Below, one piece after another: positions 44,068 through 54,382 of a stretch of 60,000 nt of DNA (position 1 is the stretch's first letter; every line of letters begins with the position of its first letter). The stretch lies in assembly GCA_037447655.1 (NCBI GenBank), contig JBBHKE010001095.1, forward strand, positions 64,001 to 124,000, written 5' to 3'. The notes below the pieces were generated by a model that did no database searches, was not told the DNA's origin, and worked only from the letters and a program-made list of their open reading frames with translations. The translations under genes were made by a program, and so were the position numbers. The DNA comes from Zygnema cylindricum (taxonomy: Eukaryota; Streptophyta; Zygnematophyceae; Zygnematales; Zygnemataceae).

Positions 44068-44249
44068 TGGAACAAAGGGAAGACAAATGTCCCAGTGTCA
44101 GGTTGCTACCCGGTGTATACTACCTCATCTCTCACGGAATTGGTCGGCAGTTCCACAGATATCGCCAAATAAATCTAGGAATTCCCAATTTCCAATTGGT
44201 GGGAAGAGGAATATAAGAATATATTATTACAGGTGGCAAAACTCTGACG

Positions 44250-45426
44250 AGGAGTGGATGTAACATTTTCGGCATTATCATTAAAGGAAGTAGTTTTTAC
44301 ACCTAGGTCAAATGCTTCCACACCCAAGTCCGGTAATGTGGAGTTTAATCGACAAGTGGTGTCATTGGCAGCCCACGATTCCGGACTCCGTATTTTATCT
44401 CTCTTTTCTAGAATTAGTTCTGATATGGAAAGGGGTTTTGAAAGCAGGATATCTGGTGGAGTCAAACGTAGCCGTGGAAATATCACCCAAGGCGTGGGGT
44501 GTCAGCGAACACCGCCTCAACCAACTTCATCACTTATATCCTCAACAGCTTCTAGTGAAAGCCTTTTCCACAATTCACCGAAGTCTTCCCCAAAATGTAG
44601 AAAACATCATGGCGCCCCATCTAGCTAGTTTGGGAATACTGGATTTGGTGTTGGCAGGCTGGCCTTGTCAGAGATACTCCCTAGCAGGACAAGGTAAAAG
44701 ACATCAAGACCGCAGAAGTGGAACATTTCACTGGATGATCGAATTAATCATGTGGCTTCAACGGCACCAAAACACACTGGTGGGGTACGTTCTGGAAAAT
44801 GTCAACCTGGGAGATGATAAAACGAAAAAAGTTGCGGACAGTTGGAATCTCGTAACCCGGATTTTAGGAGCTCCCTTAGTTTTTGACGCCGCACAGATGG
44901 GATCCAGAGCACACAAAGTAAGGGCATTTGGACCAATATGATCTCGCTTCCAATACTCCGGCGACTTTTGGACAAGCAAGTCCTCGACCCGCAAAATTCG
45001 GTGCAACAAATACTTAGGGAAGGCAGGATGGCCACCCTTTTGACGCGACTAGACCACTCTCCTTTCTTTCGGTGCAATAAACCGAGATTAACACGGAGAG
45101 CACTCTTGACTTTGGTTTCTTTCCCTCACAATCACGCTTATGAAAAAGGAGCAGCGGGAATGATTTTTGACAGTAAGGCGGGAATCAGAACAACACCGAC
45201 AATTGCAGACAGGAAGAAGCGATGGGATTTCAGAAAGGGACCACGGCAGCACCACGTATTCATACCTTCAAAGGTGGAGCCTAATTGGGCAGAGTATGGA
45301 TTTGAATTCGATCACATGGGTACTCAAGCATGCACTCGCCTTTTCTTGTCTCAAGTCCCTGAAATCCAGGGTTGTTTACCTTCAAGCTCCTCAGTTGTTA
45401 GCGATGCAGGCAACTTTGCAGCTTGA
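44250..45426 (+). pseudogene. Gyp-2 cytosine-5 DNA methyltransferase (frameshifted)
   Basis: The ten-motif C5-methyltransferase order is visible. Motif I LRILSLFSRIS (44385-44417; AdoMet binding, Gly to Arg) precedes a one-base frameshift, then AGYLVESNVAVEISPKA (motif II region). Motif IV AGWPCQRYSLAG follows, with the catalytic Cys codon at 44666-44668, then motif VI LENVN (Glu at 44795) and motif VIII GSRAHKVRAF. A second frameshift follows at ~44930, and the 44938-45426 frame continues with a target-recognition-like part and ADRKKRWDFRKGPRQH, resembling the C-terminal motif IX-X area. The enzyme would transfer methyl groups to cytosine in DNA. PCQ rather than PCN argues against an ordinary DNMT3. 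It lies between protease and RT in the same orientation, so it was part of the polyprotein. Confidence 0.88.
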
Positions 45427-45653
45427 GGGGGGGAGAGAAAGGATAAGAAAAATTCACATATCACCACCGCAGGTTTTCCTAGTGGGGGGGAGTGGCTGCT
45501 CAGATGGCAAAAGCTTAGCGGAAGTTGTCAGCAGTAGCGTCCTAGCCGGAGGAGTAGAGGCAGATCCACCAGTAGGATTGGAATTCGACATTAACCTCTA
45601 GGGTAGACCGTCGGAGGCTTGGGCTGCTCTAAAGCCTGGGAAAATGGATTGGA

Positions 45654-46695
45654 CATTAGGGGAGCAATTGGATCCTCAGCAGAAGGCGTGGCTCTCCGAG
45701 CTATTGGCCGAAAACAAGCAGGTGTTCTCATGGTCAAAAACATATATCGGTATTTACAAAGGAACACTTTTCTGAATCGATTTGATCTACGAGACGGCTA
45801 TTATTTGGCAGAAGCAGGAACCTCTCATTTTCAAGGAAAAGGAATTCATCATGGCTAAAGTCAAAACTTTGGTGAAAGCTAGATTGGTTTTGGAAAGTAC
45901 CGGACTTCATGGGTTCGCTTCCTCGACACTTCTCCCTCCCAAGAAAGACTCGTCCGAGAAGACTGTAGATTTTCGGATGTGCGGAGATTATGGCATGCTG
46001 AACACGGCCACTAATTTTTGGATGTGCGGATATTATGGCATGTTGAACACGGCCACCATCTCTGACCGGTAACTGATGCCGACTCCGGAAGAGATATTCG
46101 ACTCTTTTGGTGGCTCCACTATCTATTCCAACTTGGACATGAAAAATGGTTTCCACCAGATTGCCATGGAACAGAAGCATAAGGAGAGAACCGCATTTTG
46201 GGCTGGTTCCTGACTTTATGAATGGATTTACATGCCATTTGGACTCAAGAATGCACCGCCCAAATTCCAACGGGCAATAGACAAATGGCTCCGAGGAATC
46301 AATTGTGCCTGGTGCTATATTGATAATGTTATTATATTCTCAAAGACTTTTGAGGAACACGTGGAGCATGTCCATATCATTCTCAAGGCACTCTAAGCAG
46401 CGGGCTTGAAATGTTTCCCGGGCAAAGGTATTTTCGGGGTACAGAAAATCATTTACCTCGGACATGAGGTGACTCCCGAGACTGTGGGTCCCAACATGGT
46501 CAAGGTGGCACCCCTTGACACTCTTCCCCCACCACAGGACATCTCGGCCATTCGCACCTTTCTGGGTCTGGCCAATTACTATCGACGGTTTATCTCCAGT
46601 TCAGTAGTCACGCCCAGCCCCTTAACCAGCTATTGCGGAAGGTCCAAGAGTGGCAGTGGGCCAAAGAACAATAGTTCTTCTTCTAGTTCTTAAAG
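45654..46695 (+). pseudogene. Gyp-2 reverse transcriptase
   Basis: Pre-RT segment LSELLAENKQVFSWSKTYI, then PPKKDSSEKTVDFRMCGDYG (fingers). A 51-bp tandem duplication (~45968-46058) repeats FxMCGxYGMLNTAT. Next come YSNLDMKNGFHQIAME, MPFGLKNAPPKFQR and the catalytic box YIDN (normally YIDD). Connection: GLANYYRRFISSS. Several stops and frameshifts. The mutated box implies loss of polymerase activity. Confidence 0.88.
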
Positions 46696-46759
46696 GATGC
46701 TCTGATGCAGCACCCCGTGCTCCGGATGCCTGATCACCAAAGACCTTTCCTCTTTTATA

Positions 46760-47027
46760 CGGATTAAAGAAGGTTTAGATTGGATGCGGTTTTAGCTCAA
46801 GTCGATGATGCCAGAGCTGAATATGTGGTGGCCTACAACATTCGAAGCAACAACAGAGCAGAGGGGAATTATAGCAGTTACCACGGAGTGTTACTCACAA
46901 CGGTTTTGGCCATCCAGCATTTCCGACCTTATTTGTACGGAGTCCATTTCACACTGATTATGGATCACCAACCCTTGAAATGGATCATAGAAAATAGTAA
47001 CTTTACCCGCAAACTTGCCAGATGAGT
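46760..47027 (+). pseudogene. Gyp-2 RNase H
   Basis: DAVLAQVDDARAEYVVAY, then EGNYSSYHGVLLTTVLAIQH and TLIMDHQPLKWIIEN, the pattern of Ty3-type RNase H following RT. The first catalytic Asp region (YTD) is followed by a TAA at ~46765. Confidence 0.82.
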
Positions 47028-47099
47028 TCTTATCCTGCAGGAATATGATTTCGACATTGTTGATAGAGCAGAGGAAATCCATGGGAATGCCGACAAACT

Positions 47100-48590
47100 T
47101 AGCCGGAATCCTGATCCCTCTACCATGGATTCTAGTGGGGCTCGGCATGATGAGGACCCTGAGATCAGTCAGGGAATCATTCGAGCATCCTTCGCTTTCA
47201 TATGGCTTCCCCAATCTGGGGGGGAAGTGTCAACTTTCTCGGCCGACGTGGAGGGGCAAGCGCGAATAAGGGCCAAACAAAAGGACATCTGGAACAACCT
47301 TGATGCTCTCCAATCTATCCAACAGGGGTCGCCTCTTCCCCACTTGACTAGAATTCAATTATCCCGAGTACAGTCCTGGATGGCTGCGTATGATTGGGAC
47401 AGAGGCGTTCTCCTTCGAAAATGGTCAAACAGCACAAGGAAAGTGGTTCCTCCCCCTCTGATTGAGAAACTCTGATTTCCAATCTCCATCGGCAATGCGG
47501 ACACTTCGGGCAAAAGCGGACCACTTCCTTGGTTACGGGCTCTTATTGGTGGCCTGGGTTGCGGACCCAAGTCAACCGAATTGTGCAAGTCAACCAAATT
47601 GTGCAGACTTGCTCCTCTTGCGATCGAGTTAAGGCAGCTTTTGACAAAAAGGGCAAGACTGAGTTTCATTTGCTTCCTATCCGGGGGATGTTTTATCGGT
47701 GGTCGTTGGATCTTTTGGGACCTTTTATTACCACCAGGCAAAAGAACCTCTTCGTGCTGGTCATGATAGATCATTTTTCCAAGTGGATCCAGTTGGTGGT
47801 TTTGCTCCGGAAGGAGTCCAATGCAATTGTAAATGCCTTTTTGTAGAGGGTTTTAGCCCAATTTAAGGCGCCTGCGGAAGTTCTAACCGACCAAGGCTTC
47901 GAATTCGCCGGAGAATTTTCCAACCTCTTTGAAAAATGCCTAGTCGACCATCGGTTGTTCAACCGTGACCACCGTTAAGCTGACAGTTTGGCCGAAAGGT
48001 GCGTACAGACAGTGAAGTGGTCACTACGAAAATATGCAGTTGAAGAAGATTTGGGGGAGTGGGACAGAAAAGTGCCTTCGATTGTTATGGGTTACATATT
48101 CAGCAGGTAGGCTTCTCTCTACTCTGATACCTGTTATTTCATTTTATTTAAACGACATCCCATCTTGCCCGGGGCTGCATCGGCCCAAGGCGTGGTCCTC
48201 TCGGAGATGGATGATAAGGGGACATTTAAGAAACTGATCGCCGACAGAGCCAAGATATTCCACTGAAAGATGCCTCTTGCCATGGGAAATTTGCAGGCGG
48301 CTCAACACCGCGATCAGTTGTGGTATTTTCAACGCCAGAGCGGGAATTATGTGCCTCGGCAGCGACGATTTATGCTGGGGGACTTTGTATATCGGATGCA
48401 ACAGAAGAACGACACGCTGGATATTTTTGCCGAGAGAGAAATTTTGAAAGTGGTTGAAGTTTCCAGCAAAGGGGTTCTTACATTGGTGGGAAAGGATGGT
48501 TGACGAATTAAAGAGAATCAGATCAATGTGGCACCCAGCCATCTTCGGAAATTTGAAGACAAACCCACTTTCCACTTAACTTACTTTGCC
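47100..48590 (+). pseudogene. Gyp-2 integrase
   Basis: Zinc finger H-RQCG-H ... C-SS-C (47490-47625, with a frameshift and an 18-bp tandem duplication near 47570-47605). Catalytic core: WSLDLLGPF and MIDHFSKWIQL (first Asp), LTDQGFEFAGEF (second Asp, ~47885), LAERCVQTVKWSL (Glu, ~47985). C-terminal part 48270-48590: RRFMLGDFVYRMQQKND ... LTLVGKDG, one TGA, then NQINVAPSHLRKFED, equivalent to the C-terminal domain of Ty3-type integrases. It leads without a break in frame into the PHD finger. Confidence 0.87.
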
Positions 48591-48602
48591 AATCCTCCTC
48601 CT

Positions 48603-48761
48603 TGTTCATCAGCTTGTAATCAATCCTCCCACCTGCATGACATATTGGTCTGCAATCAATGTGGTCAGTGTTGGCATTCAGCCTGTCTCCCGTCCTCTTA
48701 AGAGCCACACCCTTTACCCTCCAGCACCTGGTTCTGTGGTAACTGCGAATGGAGCGGGTAA
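48603..48761 (+). pseudogene. Gyp-2 C-terminal PHD finger
   Basis: In the same frame as the integrase C-terminus (no shift since 48270): CSSAC at 48603-48617, then VCNQCGQCWHSACLPSS, and after a TAA at 48699, STWFCGNCEWSG with the natural stop at 48759-48761. The spacing C-X2-C, X4-H, X2-C ... W-F-C-X2-C is that of a C4HC3 PHD finger, including the Trp before the last Cys pair. PHD fingers of this kind typically bind histone H3 tails. It occupies the place where chromoviruses have a chromodomain, so a role in choosing integration sites is the natural inference. Confidence 0.85.
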
Positions 48762-48790
48762 TTGTTTTTATATCTTAGTCACAGTTGACT

Positions 48791-48804
48791 AAGAGGGGGG
48801 GGAA
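48791..48804 (+). promoter_or_regulatory. Gyp-2 polypurine tract
   Basis: aagaggggggggaa directly before TGTGAATATC, the start of repeat A. Confidence 0.85.
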
Positions 48805-49088
48805 TGTGAATATCAGCCCGATTACCGATACCCAAATCCCTTTCCCCGGCACGGGGGGGGGAAAAGAAGGGGGAGGGGATAACTTTGGCCTACCCCTTGC
48901 GCTCATCCCTATTCCCTCTCCAAGCATCTCTCCTATTTTGGAGGCATATTTATAAGAGGGATGTGGGCAGCAGTGGGCATGATCATCATTTTGGGAAGCA
49001 TTCACATTCGGGATATATTTGCAGGACTCCAATGCCGACGACTCCAGGCTGTGGGCCCTTCCCTCACGTTAATTAGGCAAGCTCGATA
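48805..49088 (+). repeat. Repeat A, copy 1: Gyp-2 3' LTR
   Basis: 284 bp, TGTGAATATC...GCTCGATA, starting directly after the PPT and matching 50269-50549 (TGGGATATC...GCTCGACA). It contains atttataagaggg, a plausible TATA box, near 48948. Confidence 0.85.
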
Positions 49089-49090
49089 GT

Positions 49091-50262
49091 TGTCAAGCTC
49101 ATGTGCTTTACTAGCACACCTTTATATCACCAAGGATTTCCGAGACCTTTTTAACATGTACGGTCATCATTTTACGGAAGAAGGAGTGCACACAGTAGGA
49201 CCATATTCTTGGATTTTCCCAACTGAGCGGAATGTACTTTGTTTCGCGCCTAACGAAGGCTGAACGACCAAGTTATACCGTCTCAAAGATTAACATCCGA
49301 TTACATGAAACTATTTGCCACCAACCCCCGTGGGGGGGTATATTGTGGATTGCCACGTAACTTTCCAGATTTTCATGTAGATTCTGCTGTTAGCTGTCAC
49401 TAGGAATTTAGTTCAGGCCTGGCTGACTTTTGGTCCATTAATTACTTTAGGTCAAAGTCTGGCAAGTTAGTGTCATTTTCAAGACTTTGTCTTATAATAG
49501 TGGAACAAATAATTACTTCTGGCCGCGGATCTAACCGCCGTCCAAGGAGTCTTTTTTGCCTCGAGTGTAGTACCGATTATTTTGTCTTATGTCTGTTCAA
49601 TTACACTTGCTTGCCGCTCATTGGTTAAGAGCGTAGCTTTGACTTTTAGACCTGCAATTTGACAAACTTTGATGTATAAGGCACTTGGGGTCGAAGGACA
49701 CAGGTTGCTTTTCAATACTGTCTCCTGTGAAACCCTGAGAAATTCCAACAAACCTTCTTTTGGAGAATCTTTGTGTTGTTTCGACTTTATTGCCATCTTT
49801 GTTTTAGATCTGTCTTTTTTGGAAATCACAGTCCGGGCGGGTAGTTGGCACTATATTCCATTTGGGTGATTTTGGACTTTTTGTTGTTTGGAACCGAGAA
49901 GAGTCTGGTCGGTTTCCAGCTGCGGACAACGAAGGTTGCACGAGTACCATACCTTTTGACGATAGTATCGAAGAGGGGTCGCCTTTTTCTAATTGTCTTT
50001 GTTGATTGTTGGGGTATGTTAAGCTTGCTTCGCAACATTTCACATTTTCTATCTTTATTCTCTTTTCTGGGGCAAGGTGATATTGTTAAATCTGGAAAGC
50101 CAATCATATTTATTTATATGTATCTATATGGTAGTGCATTTGTGTCTTCATCTGGAGTTTTCTTTGCTTTGGAGTTATTGTTCCGGAGTAAACTGAAACC
50201 CCTTGGATCAGGACATTGGGTTTTAAGGGAAAAAAGTGCGATAGACTTCTGTAGACAAAGCA
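49091..50262 (+). repeat. Repeat B, copy 2
   Basis: Matches 18310-19483. It lies between two copies of repeat A and ends in an A-rich, purine-rich tract (agacaaagcaaaaaa) before the second A. An ORF running from 49845 into the next repeat is not conserved as protein in copy 1. Confidence 0.85.
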
Positions 50263-50268
50263 AAAAAT

Positions 50269-50549
50269 TGGGATATCAGCCCGATAACCGAGACCCAAAT
50301 CCCTTTCCCCGGCCAAGGGGGGAAAAGGAAGGGGGAGGGGATGACTTTCGCCTTCCCCTTGCGCTCATCCCTATTCCCTGTCCAAGCATCTCTCCTATTT
50401 TGCAAGCATATCTGGGGAGGGATGTGAGCAGCAATGGGCATGATCATCATTTTGGGAAGCATTTGCAATCGGGGTTTATTTGCAGGACTCGAATGCCGAC
50501 AACTCCAGGTTGTGGGCACTTCCCTCACGTTTATTAGGCACGCTCGACA
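50269..50549 (+). repeat. Repeat A, copy 2 (second Gyp-2-type LTR)
   Basis: About 281 bp, aligned end to end with 48805-49088. The A-B-A order can be read as a second, tandem Gyp-2 copy that kept only its leader and 3' LTR and shares the middle LTR. Confidence 0.8.
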
Positions 50550-51462
50550 CCGAAAACCTTTAGAAGACAAATGTTTTTTTTTTTTTTTTTAATTACCTCG
50601 TGTCTGCACCTCTGAAGCTTTCTTAAACTCTAAGACCTCCATTGGTCCTCAGAGTAGGCAACTCTCAAGAAGCTTATCTAGATATTGCCGACTCCAAGTT
50701 GATACAAACCCAAGTGGCTAACACCTTGACAGTCAAAACCCCAATACAACTTCACCCGTATGAAATAAGACTTCTTGTGTGCTCAGTTCCTCCTCAGAAT
50801 GCAAAGTTAAAATATGTGTTTTTGATAACATTTCCCACTTTGAATTTCCCTTAGAAATGCAGCCACCCTAGCAGGCAAAAACTTTGACCGACTACACCTT
50901 TGTGTAGCCTGGACTTCTATGAGTCCGCAACAAAAAGAGTCACTGAAAATGGTCCACTGAGTGAGTTATAATTAAATGGCAAAGTTTGCCTATTTATACA
51001 GGTGCTCTTTAGGAGAGAGGCGGCTACCTACCAATATTATTCTAAGTCCTAAAACCCCTCTCTAAGCCTTTAAGTACTAAGGTACGGACAAATTGTAAGA
51101 CTGTACCGTACAAAAAAGTATAGGTACTGGCAAATTTTCTGTACGGTCCATGTACGACATCGCCATAATGTGACATCTGTCACATCCAGAATTGTCATCT
51201 CGCGTTTCGTGGATCCCGGAATCCTCCAAGATCTTGCCACGTGTCATCCGGAGTGGAGGTGCTCGAAAACGCCAAGTCGCCCACTCCGGAATCTTGACTC
51301 GCACCACGACCGTTCGATGAAGACCGACTTTTAAAATTGGTCGTCTAAATAATTGCGCAATATTCATTTCACATTTGAAACAAATGCGCGATATCCGTTT
51401 CGAGATAATCCGTAGTCCGTACAATACAAACTATATCTATGTCTAACTATCCCGTTAAATGA

Positions 51463-51663
51463 ATTAGTCTAATTGTTAATATTTATATATATATCGTACC
51501 CTATATGTTTTAGCATTGGTCCTAGACTATAGGATAAAGCTAACGGCTACCGGATTCATGAATTAATCTAATTGTTAATATTTATATATATATATATATA
51601 TATATCGTACCCTATATGTTTTAGCATTGGTCTTAGACTACAGGATAAAGCTACCGGCTACTA
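51463..51663. repeat. ~100-bp tandem duplication with (AT)n inside the solo LTR
   Basis: gaattagtctaattgttaat ... ggataaagctaacggctacc (51463-51552) recurs at 51567-51663, where the AT tract is longer (~20 bp). Confidence 0.85.
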
Positions 51664-51712
51664 GATTCTCGAAGAACAGCAGATACCAGGATCAAATCCT
51701 GGGTCTGTCAAG
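51631..51712 (+). other. tRNA-like module in solo LTR (antisense to LTR)
   Basis: Plus strand: ggataaagctaccggcta (A-box-like), then a hairpin accagg-atcaaat-cctgggt with B-box GGATCAAATCC at 51689-51699, 221 bp from the LTR start at 51920. Confidence 0.6.
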
Positions 51713-52016
51713 ACCACTTTTGGTAAACCTACAAAAAACTACAGCATGTCTCTCTCTTTAGGCAGCATGGGCAGCCATGGCTCTAGCTTCCTCTCCAACC
51801 TTCAGTGATTACAACAAGTGTGGGAGTTTGGAGAGTGGAGCGAGAGGCAGGCTGCCTTTGCTGACTTCCTTTTCTTAATTTTTCCTTTATTCAGACCTAG
51901 AAAATATATGCATTTCAACACTTTCCTCTTCCCTGTAAGAATTTGCTTGCGGTACGGCAGTCGTACACTTTATTCCATGTGCATGACGCTTTCTTTCGTT
52001 TTGTCTGCATCTACAG

Positions 52017-52785
52017 CTGCTTGCAGTACGGATCTCGCCGGATGGGAGAAGCACGGCAACACCTTCCCTGTCGGCAAATGGGAGTCGTTTTTTGCCGACA
52101 ACGCCGCCGCCTGCGACGCCTCTTGCGCTGCAAATTAGTACCGCTGCGCCGCAGTCATCCGGGAGGACACCAAAGTGCTGCCCTACTCCGACACCAAGTG
52201 TCATTTCCTCAGCGAGCTTCACGGCTTCGTGCCAAGCATGCCAGCTGGCGTCGACCTCTACACGCCTTGCAACAGTGAGAACTCTCTCTCTCCCTCTCTC
52301 TCCCTCTCCCTCTCTCCCTCTCTCTCCCTCTCTCTCCAACAGCTATTATCTCTCTGCTTTGCAGCCAATGGTGTCAAGGGAATGTCAAGTGCTCTATGAG
52401 TGTTCTCACTCCATTCCTTCCTTTTTGTTTAGGTTCTTAAATGTCCTACGCTACTTCTCACTCTATCCCTTCCCTGTTGTTGGTTTTCTAAAAGTTAATG
52501 GTGGTGATTTGATCTGATATTGCAGCTGGCAGCGGCGCCGTAGTGGTGGGATATGAGCTCCACGAGAACACCCTCCTTGTGGGCGTGTGGGAGGCGTTCT
52601 TTGCGGCCGACGCGGCGGGATGTGCGGAATCATGTACGGTTTTTTTTTAACGCTATATTGCCTCCATCTGGGAGGACGCCAACGTGATGTCCCTCTCAGA
52701 CGACGCCAAGTGTCAGTTTTTCACCGTACTCACTGGGTACACACTCGACGTCTCCGACGGTGTGGATCTCTATGTCAGATGCTAG
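52017..52785 (+). pseudogene. Host gene remnant with two homologous cysteine-containing exons
   Basis: Exon 1 (52017-52274) follows a ctacag acceptor and ends at a GTGAGA donor; exon 2 (52526-52785) follows ttgcag. Both are GC-rich, begin in the same codon phase and encode related ~86-residue domains. Pattern: VGxWExFFAxxAAxCxxSC, ED, SDxxKCxF, GVDLYxxC. The Cys pattern is reminiscent of PAN/apple-like secreted domains, but I cannot assign it firmly. A 24-nt mini-exon near 52365-52388 could link them in phase. Damage: TAG in exon 1 (AAN*YRC) and, in exon 2, a T-run followed by TAA. The upstream part is cut off by the solo LTR. The intron at 52275-52364 is a CTCTCC microsatellite. Confidence 0.6.
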
Positions 52786-53305
52786 CCTGTCTTTGTTGCA
52801 CAATTATGCTTTCCATGCGAGAGCTTAAGGAGGTTAGGGAAATCGCAATGTCTAGTTTGAGGTTATTTTAGTGTAGGCTCAGTCAAAAAATGCTTACAAT
52901 GTACATTGGTTCATGGTCAACTAGTAGTGTGTATATACATGATTTTTTAGTCAGCTAACAATTTTGATGATGCAACATCTTTGATGTTTTTAGGTAGCAT
53001 TTTTGTTAGCCGAAACGTAGCAAAGGATTATTTGGAGAAATCCAAACCAGGAAGCAATATTCTGTGAGAGCTTTTGCCTAAGGCAAATTTAAGCTTTTAT
53101 GTAATTTCTTGTTTATCACACATTGTGGATATGTTTGCTAAGATGGAGGTTTGAGCTGCCTGTGGAGTTTTTCATTACAAGTGTAGTTCCCATGAAATTT
53201 TATATAATCAAGGATATATGGATTGATTGAATTTAGACATGACATACAGTTTTTACATCTTATTTTGTTTACCTGGATGTACTAATTTCGTGACTTACAT
53301 TTGAT
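52786..53305. other. No gene recognised
   Basis: AT-rich sequence downstream of the gene remnant; could include its 3' untranslated region, but no signal is decisive. Confidence 0.5.
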
Positions 53306-54110
53306 CTAACATTTTTTTGCAGTGTGATTTTGCTGAGATAGTGTTATCTTCAAAAAATGCACACTAAACCAGTCAAATCTGAATTGTCGAATTGAATTCA
53401 AAATCCAAGTATTACAATGACTTCCTCTCCCTCCTCCTCTGACGGTTCCCTCGAGAGGACGCGCAGCAAAATTGGGATGAGAGGGTCCCCACATGAGAGG
53501 CATTTCTCGTAAATTTGCAATTGGTAATCCAGGAAGTTCAAAAGATGCCAAACCAGAAGGTGTTCCTATTGGCCCAAAAGTTGGTTGCTGCGAGGAAGTA
53601 GAAACGGCTCCTACTTGCCCTTCTCCTTCCTTTCCATTGACTACTCTCTCCTCAAAATCATTATATTGTGCATCTTCCCTCATCAACTGCCTTTCCCTAA
53701 GTGTCACAATCTCTCCGGTTCCCCTGTTACAGGCTTTTTTGTTAGCCTTCAGTTCAACAGCTCCTTCCCCTCCTGTTGAAACTCCAGCGGAGGAGGGACC
53801 TTCACCAACCTGACCGTCAGTGTCGGGTCGTTCAACAGATTTTGCAATCGAGCTCGGCCATCTTGGGGCCGACGGAACAGAGCCCTCACTACGAGTTCCA
53901 TGTTTTATCTCTGTTTCTCCTTGGGCAGCAGTTTATCCCGGCGTAGCGGTTCTTCCCAAAGCAGTAGTCATAGAAAAAGCACTTTAGGTTTTTTTTAGGT
54001 TTTCTGGAGGCACTTTAGGTTTGTAATAAGGAGGTAACAAATCGTCCTGATTCTTACTGAGCTCTCTGTACACTTTACGCAAAGTTACCAGCAAACCTCT
54101 CCATCAAGCA
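53306..54110 (-). pseudogene. Minus-strand decayed ORF, unknown
   Basis: One frame on the minus strand stays open from about 54090 to 53306 except for two TAA codons (near 53990 and 53930). It begins around GLLVTLRKVYRELSKNQDDL and PPYYKPKVPPENLKK, then MTTALGRT, an acidic/Gly-rich stretch, and ends after GSHCNTW. Same-frame openness over ~260 codons in AT-rich DNA suggests a former gene. I recognise no domain; the first part is a basic amphipathic helix. Whether the stops are real or lie in introns cannot be decided here. Confidence 0.4.
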
Positions 54111-54382
54111 CTACACCGTAAATCATTATTAGAGCAAGGAGATAATCAGTGTGAGCTTTATTTCGTGTTCTTAATTCTAATTCAGTTCCAAATGACGAGG
54201 CTATTTGTGAACCAATCAAAGAATTAGCATTCATGAAAAAACGATTAGTATTATTAATACTATTTTACCTTCAAGGGCTAGAATTAGGGGCACCGACATA
54301 GTCCTATTAACTCTAAAAATGATACACAGTGTACTACTCATCCATCTTTCAGTTACCGCAGATTACCACTCAAAAAAAACAC

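Larger units (their letters stand above)
42220..49088 (+). mobile_element. Gyp-2: Ty3/gypsy element with DNA methyltransferase and PHD finger (right part)
   Basis: Order: CCHC gag, aspartic protease, cytosine-5 methyltransferase, RT, RNase H, integrase, PHD finger, PPT, LTR (48805-49088). RT before integrase makes it Ty3/gypsy. All modules are on the plus strand and in the expected order, but separated by stops and frameshifts. No LTR is present at 42220, where Cop-C sequence ends. I infer that the 5' part is the material at 18310-19672 and 23575-25482. Confidence 0.88.
50623..51920 (-). mobile_element. Solo LTR, Cop-C/D family, minus strand
   Basis: On the minus strand it starts TGTTGAAATGC at 51920 and ends ATG plus 17 nt (GAGGTCTTAGAGTTTAA) at 50623. 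It is flanked by ctttc at 50618-50622 and 51921-51925. The LTR end is AA instead of CA. It carries the family blocks (ccatggct, tRNA-like module, U3 region) and a ~100-bp internal duplication. Confidence 0.92.

Noticed and set aside
44254-44628. Gyp-2 methyltransferase as a host DNMT gene interrupted by the element
   Set aside because: It lies in register and on the same strand between protease and RT, without introns or LTR borders on either side.
49845-50537. 230-aa ORF as an additional protein of repeats B and A
   Set aside because: The frame crosses the B-A border and is not open in B copy 1, so it is fortuitous.
52283-52345. CTCTCC-rich stretch as a coding Ser/Leu repeat
   Set aside because: Bounded by a GTGAGA donor and a tttgcag acceptor, so better explained as an intronic microsatellite.
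17994-52785. The secreted exon at 17994 and the cysteine exons at 52017 as one gene with a 34-kb intron full of elements
   Set aside because: Attractive, but the splice phases do not match (phase 0 donors against phase 1 acceptors), so I do not claim it.
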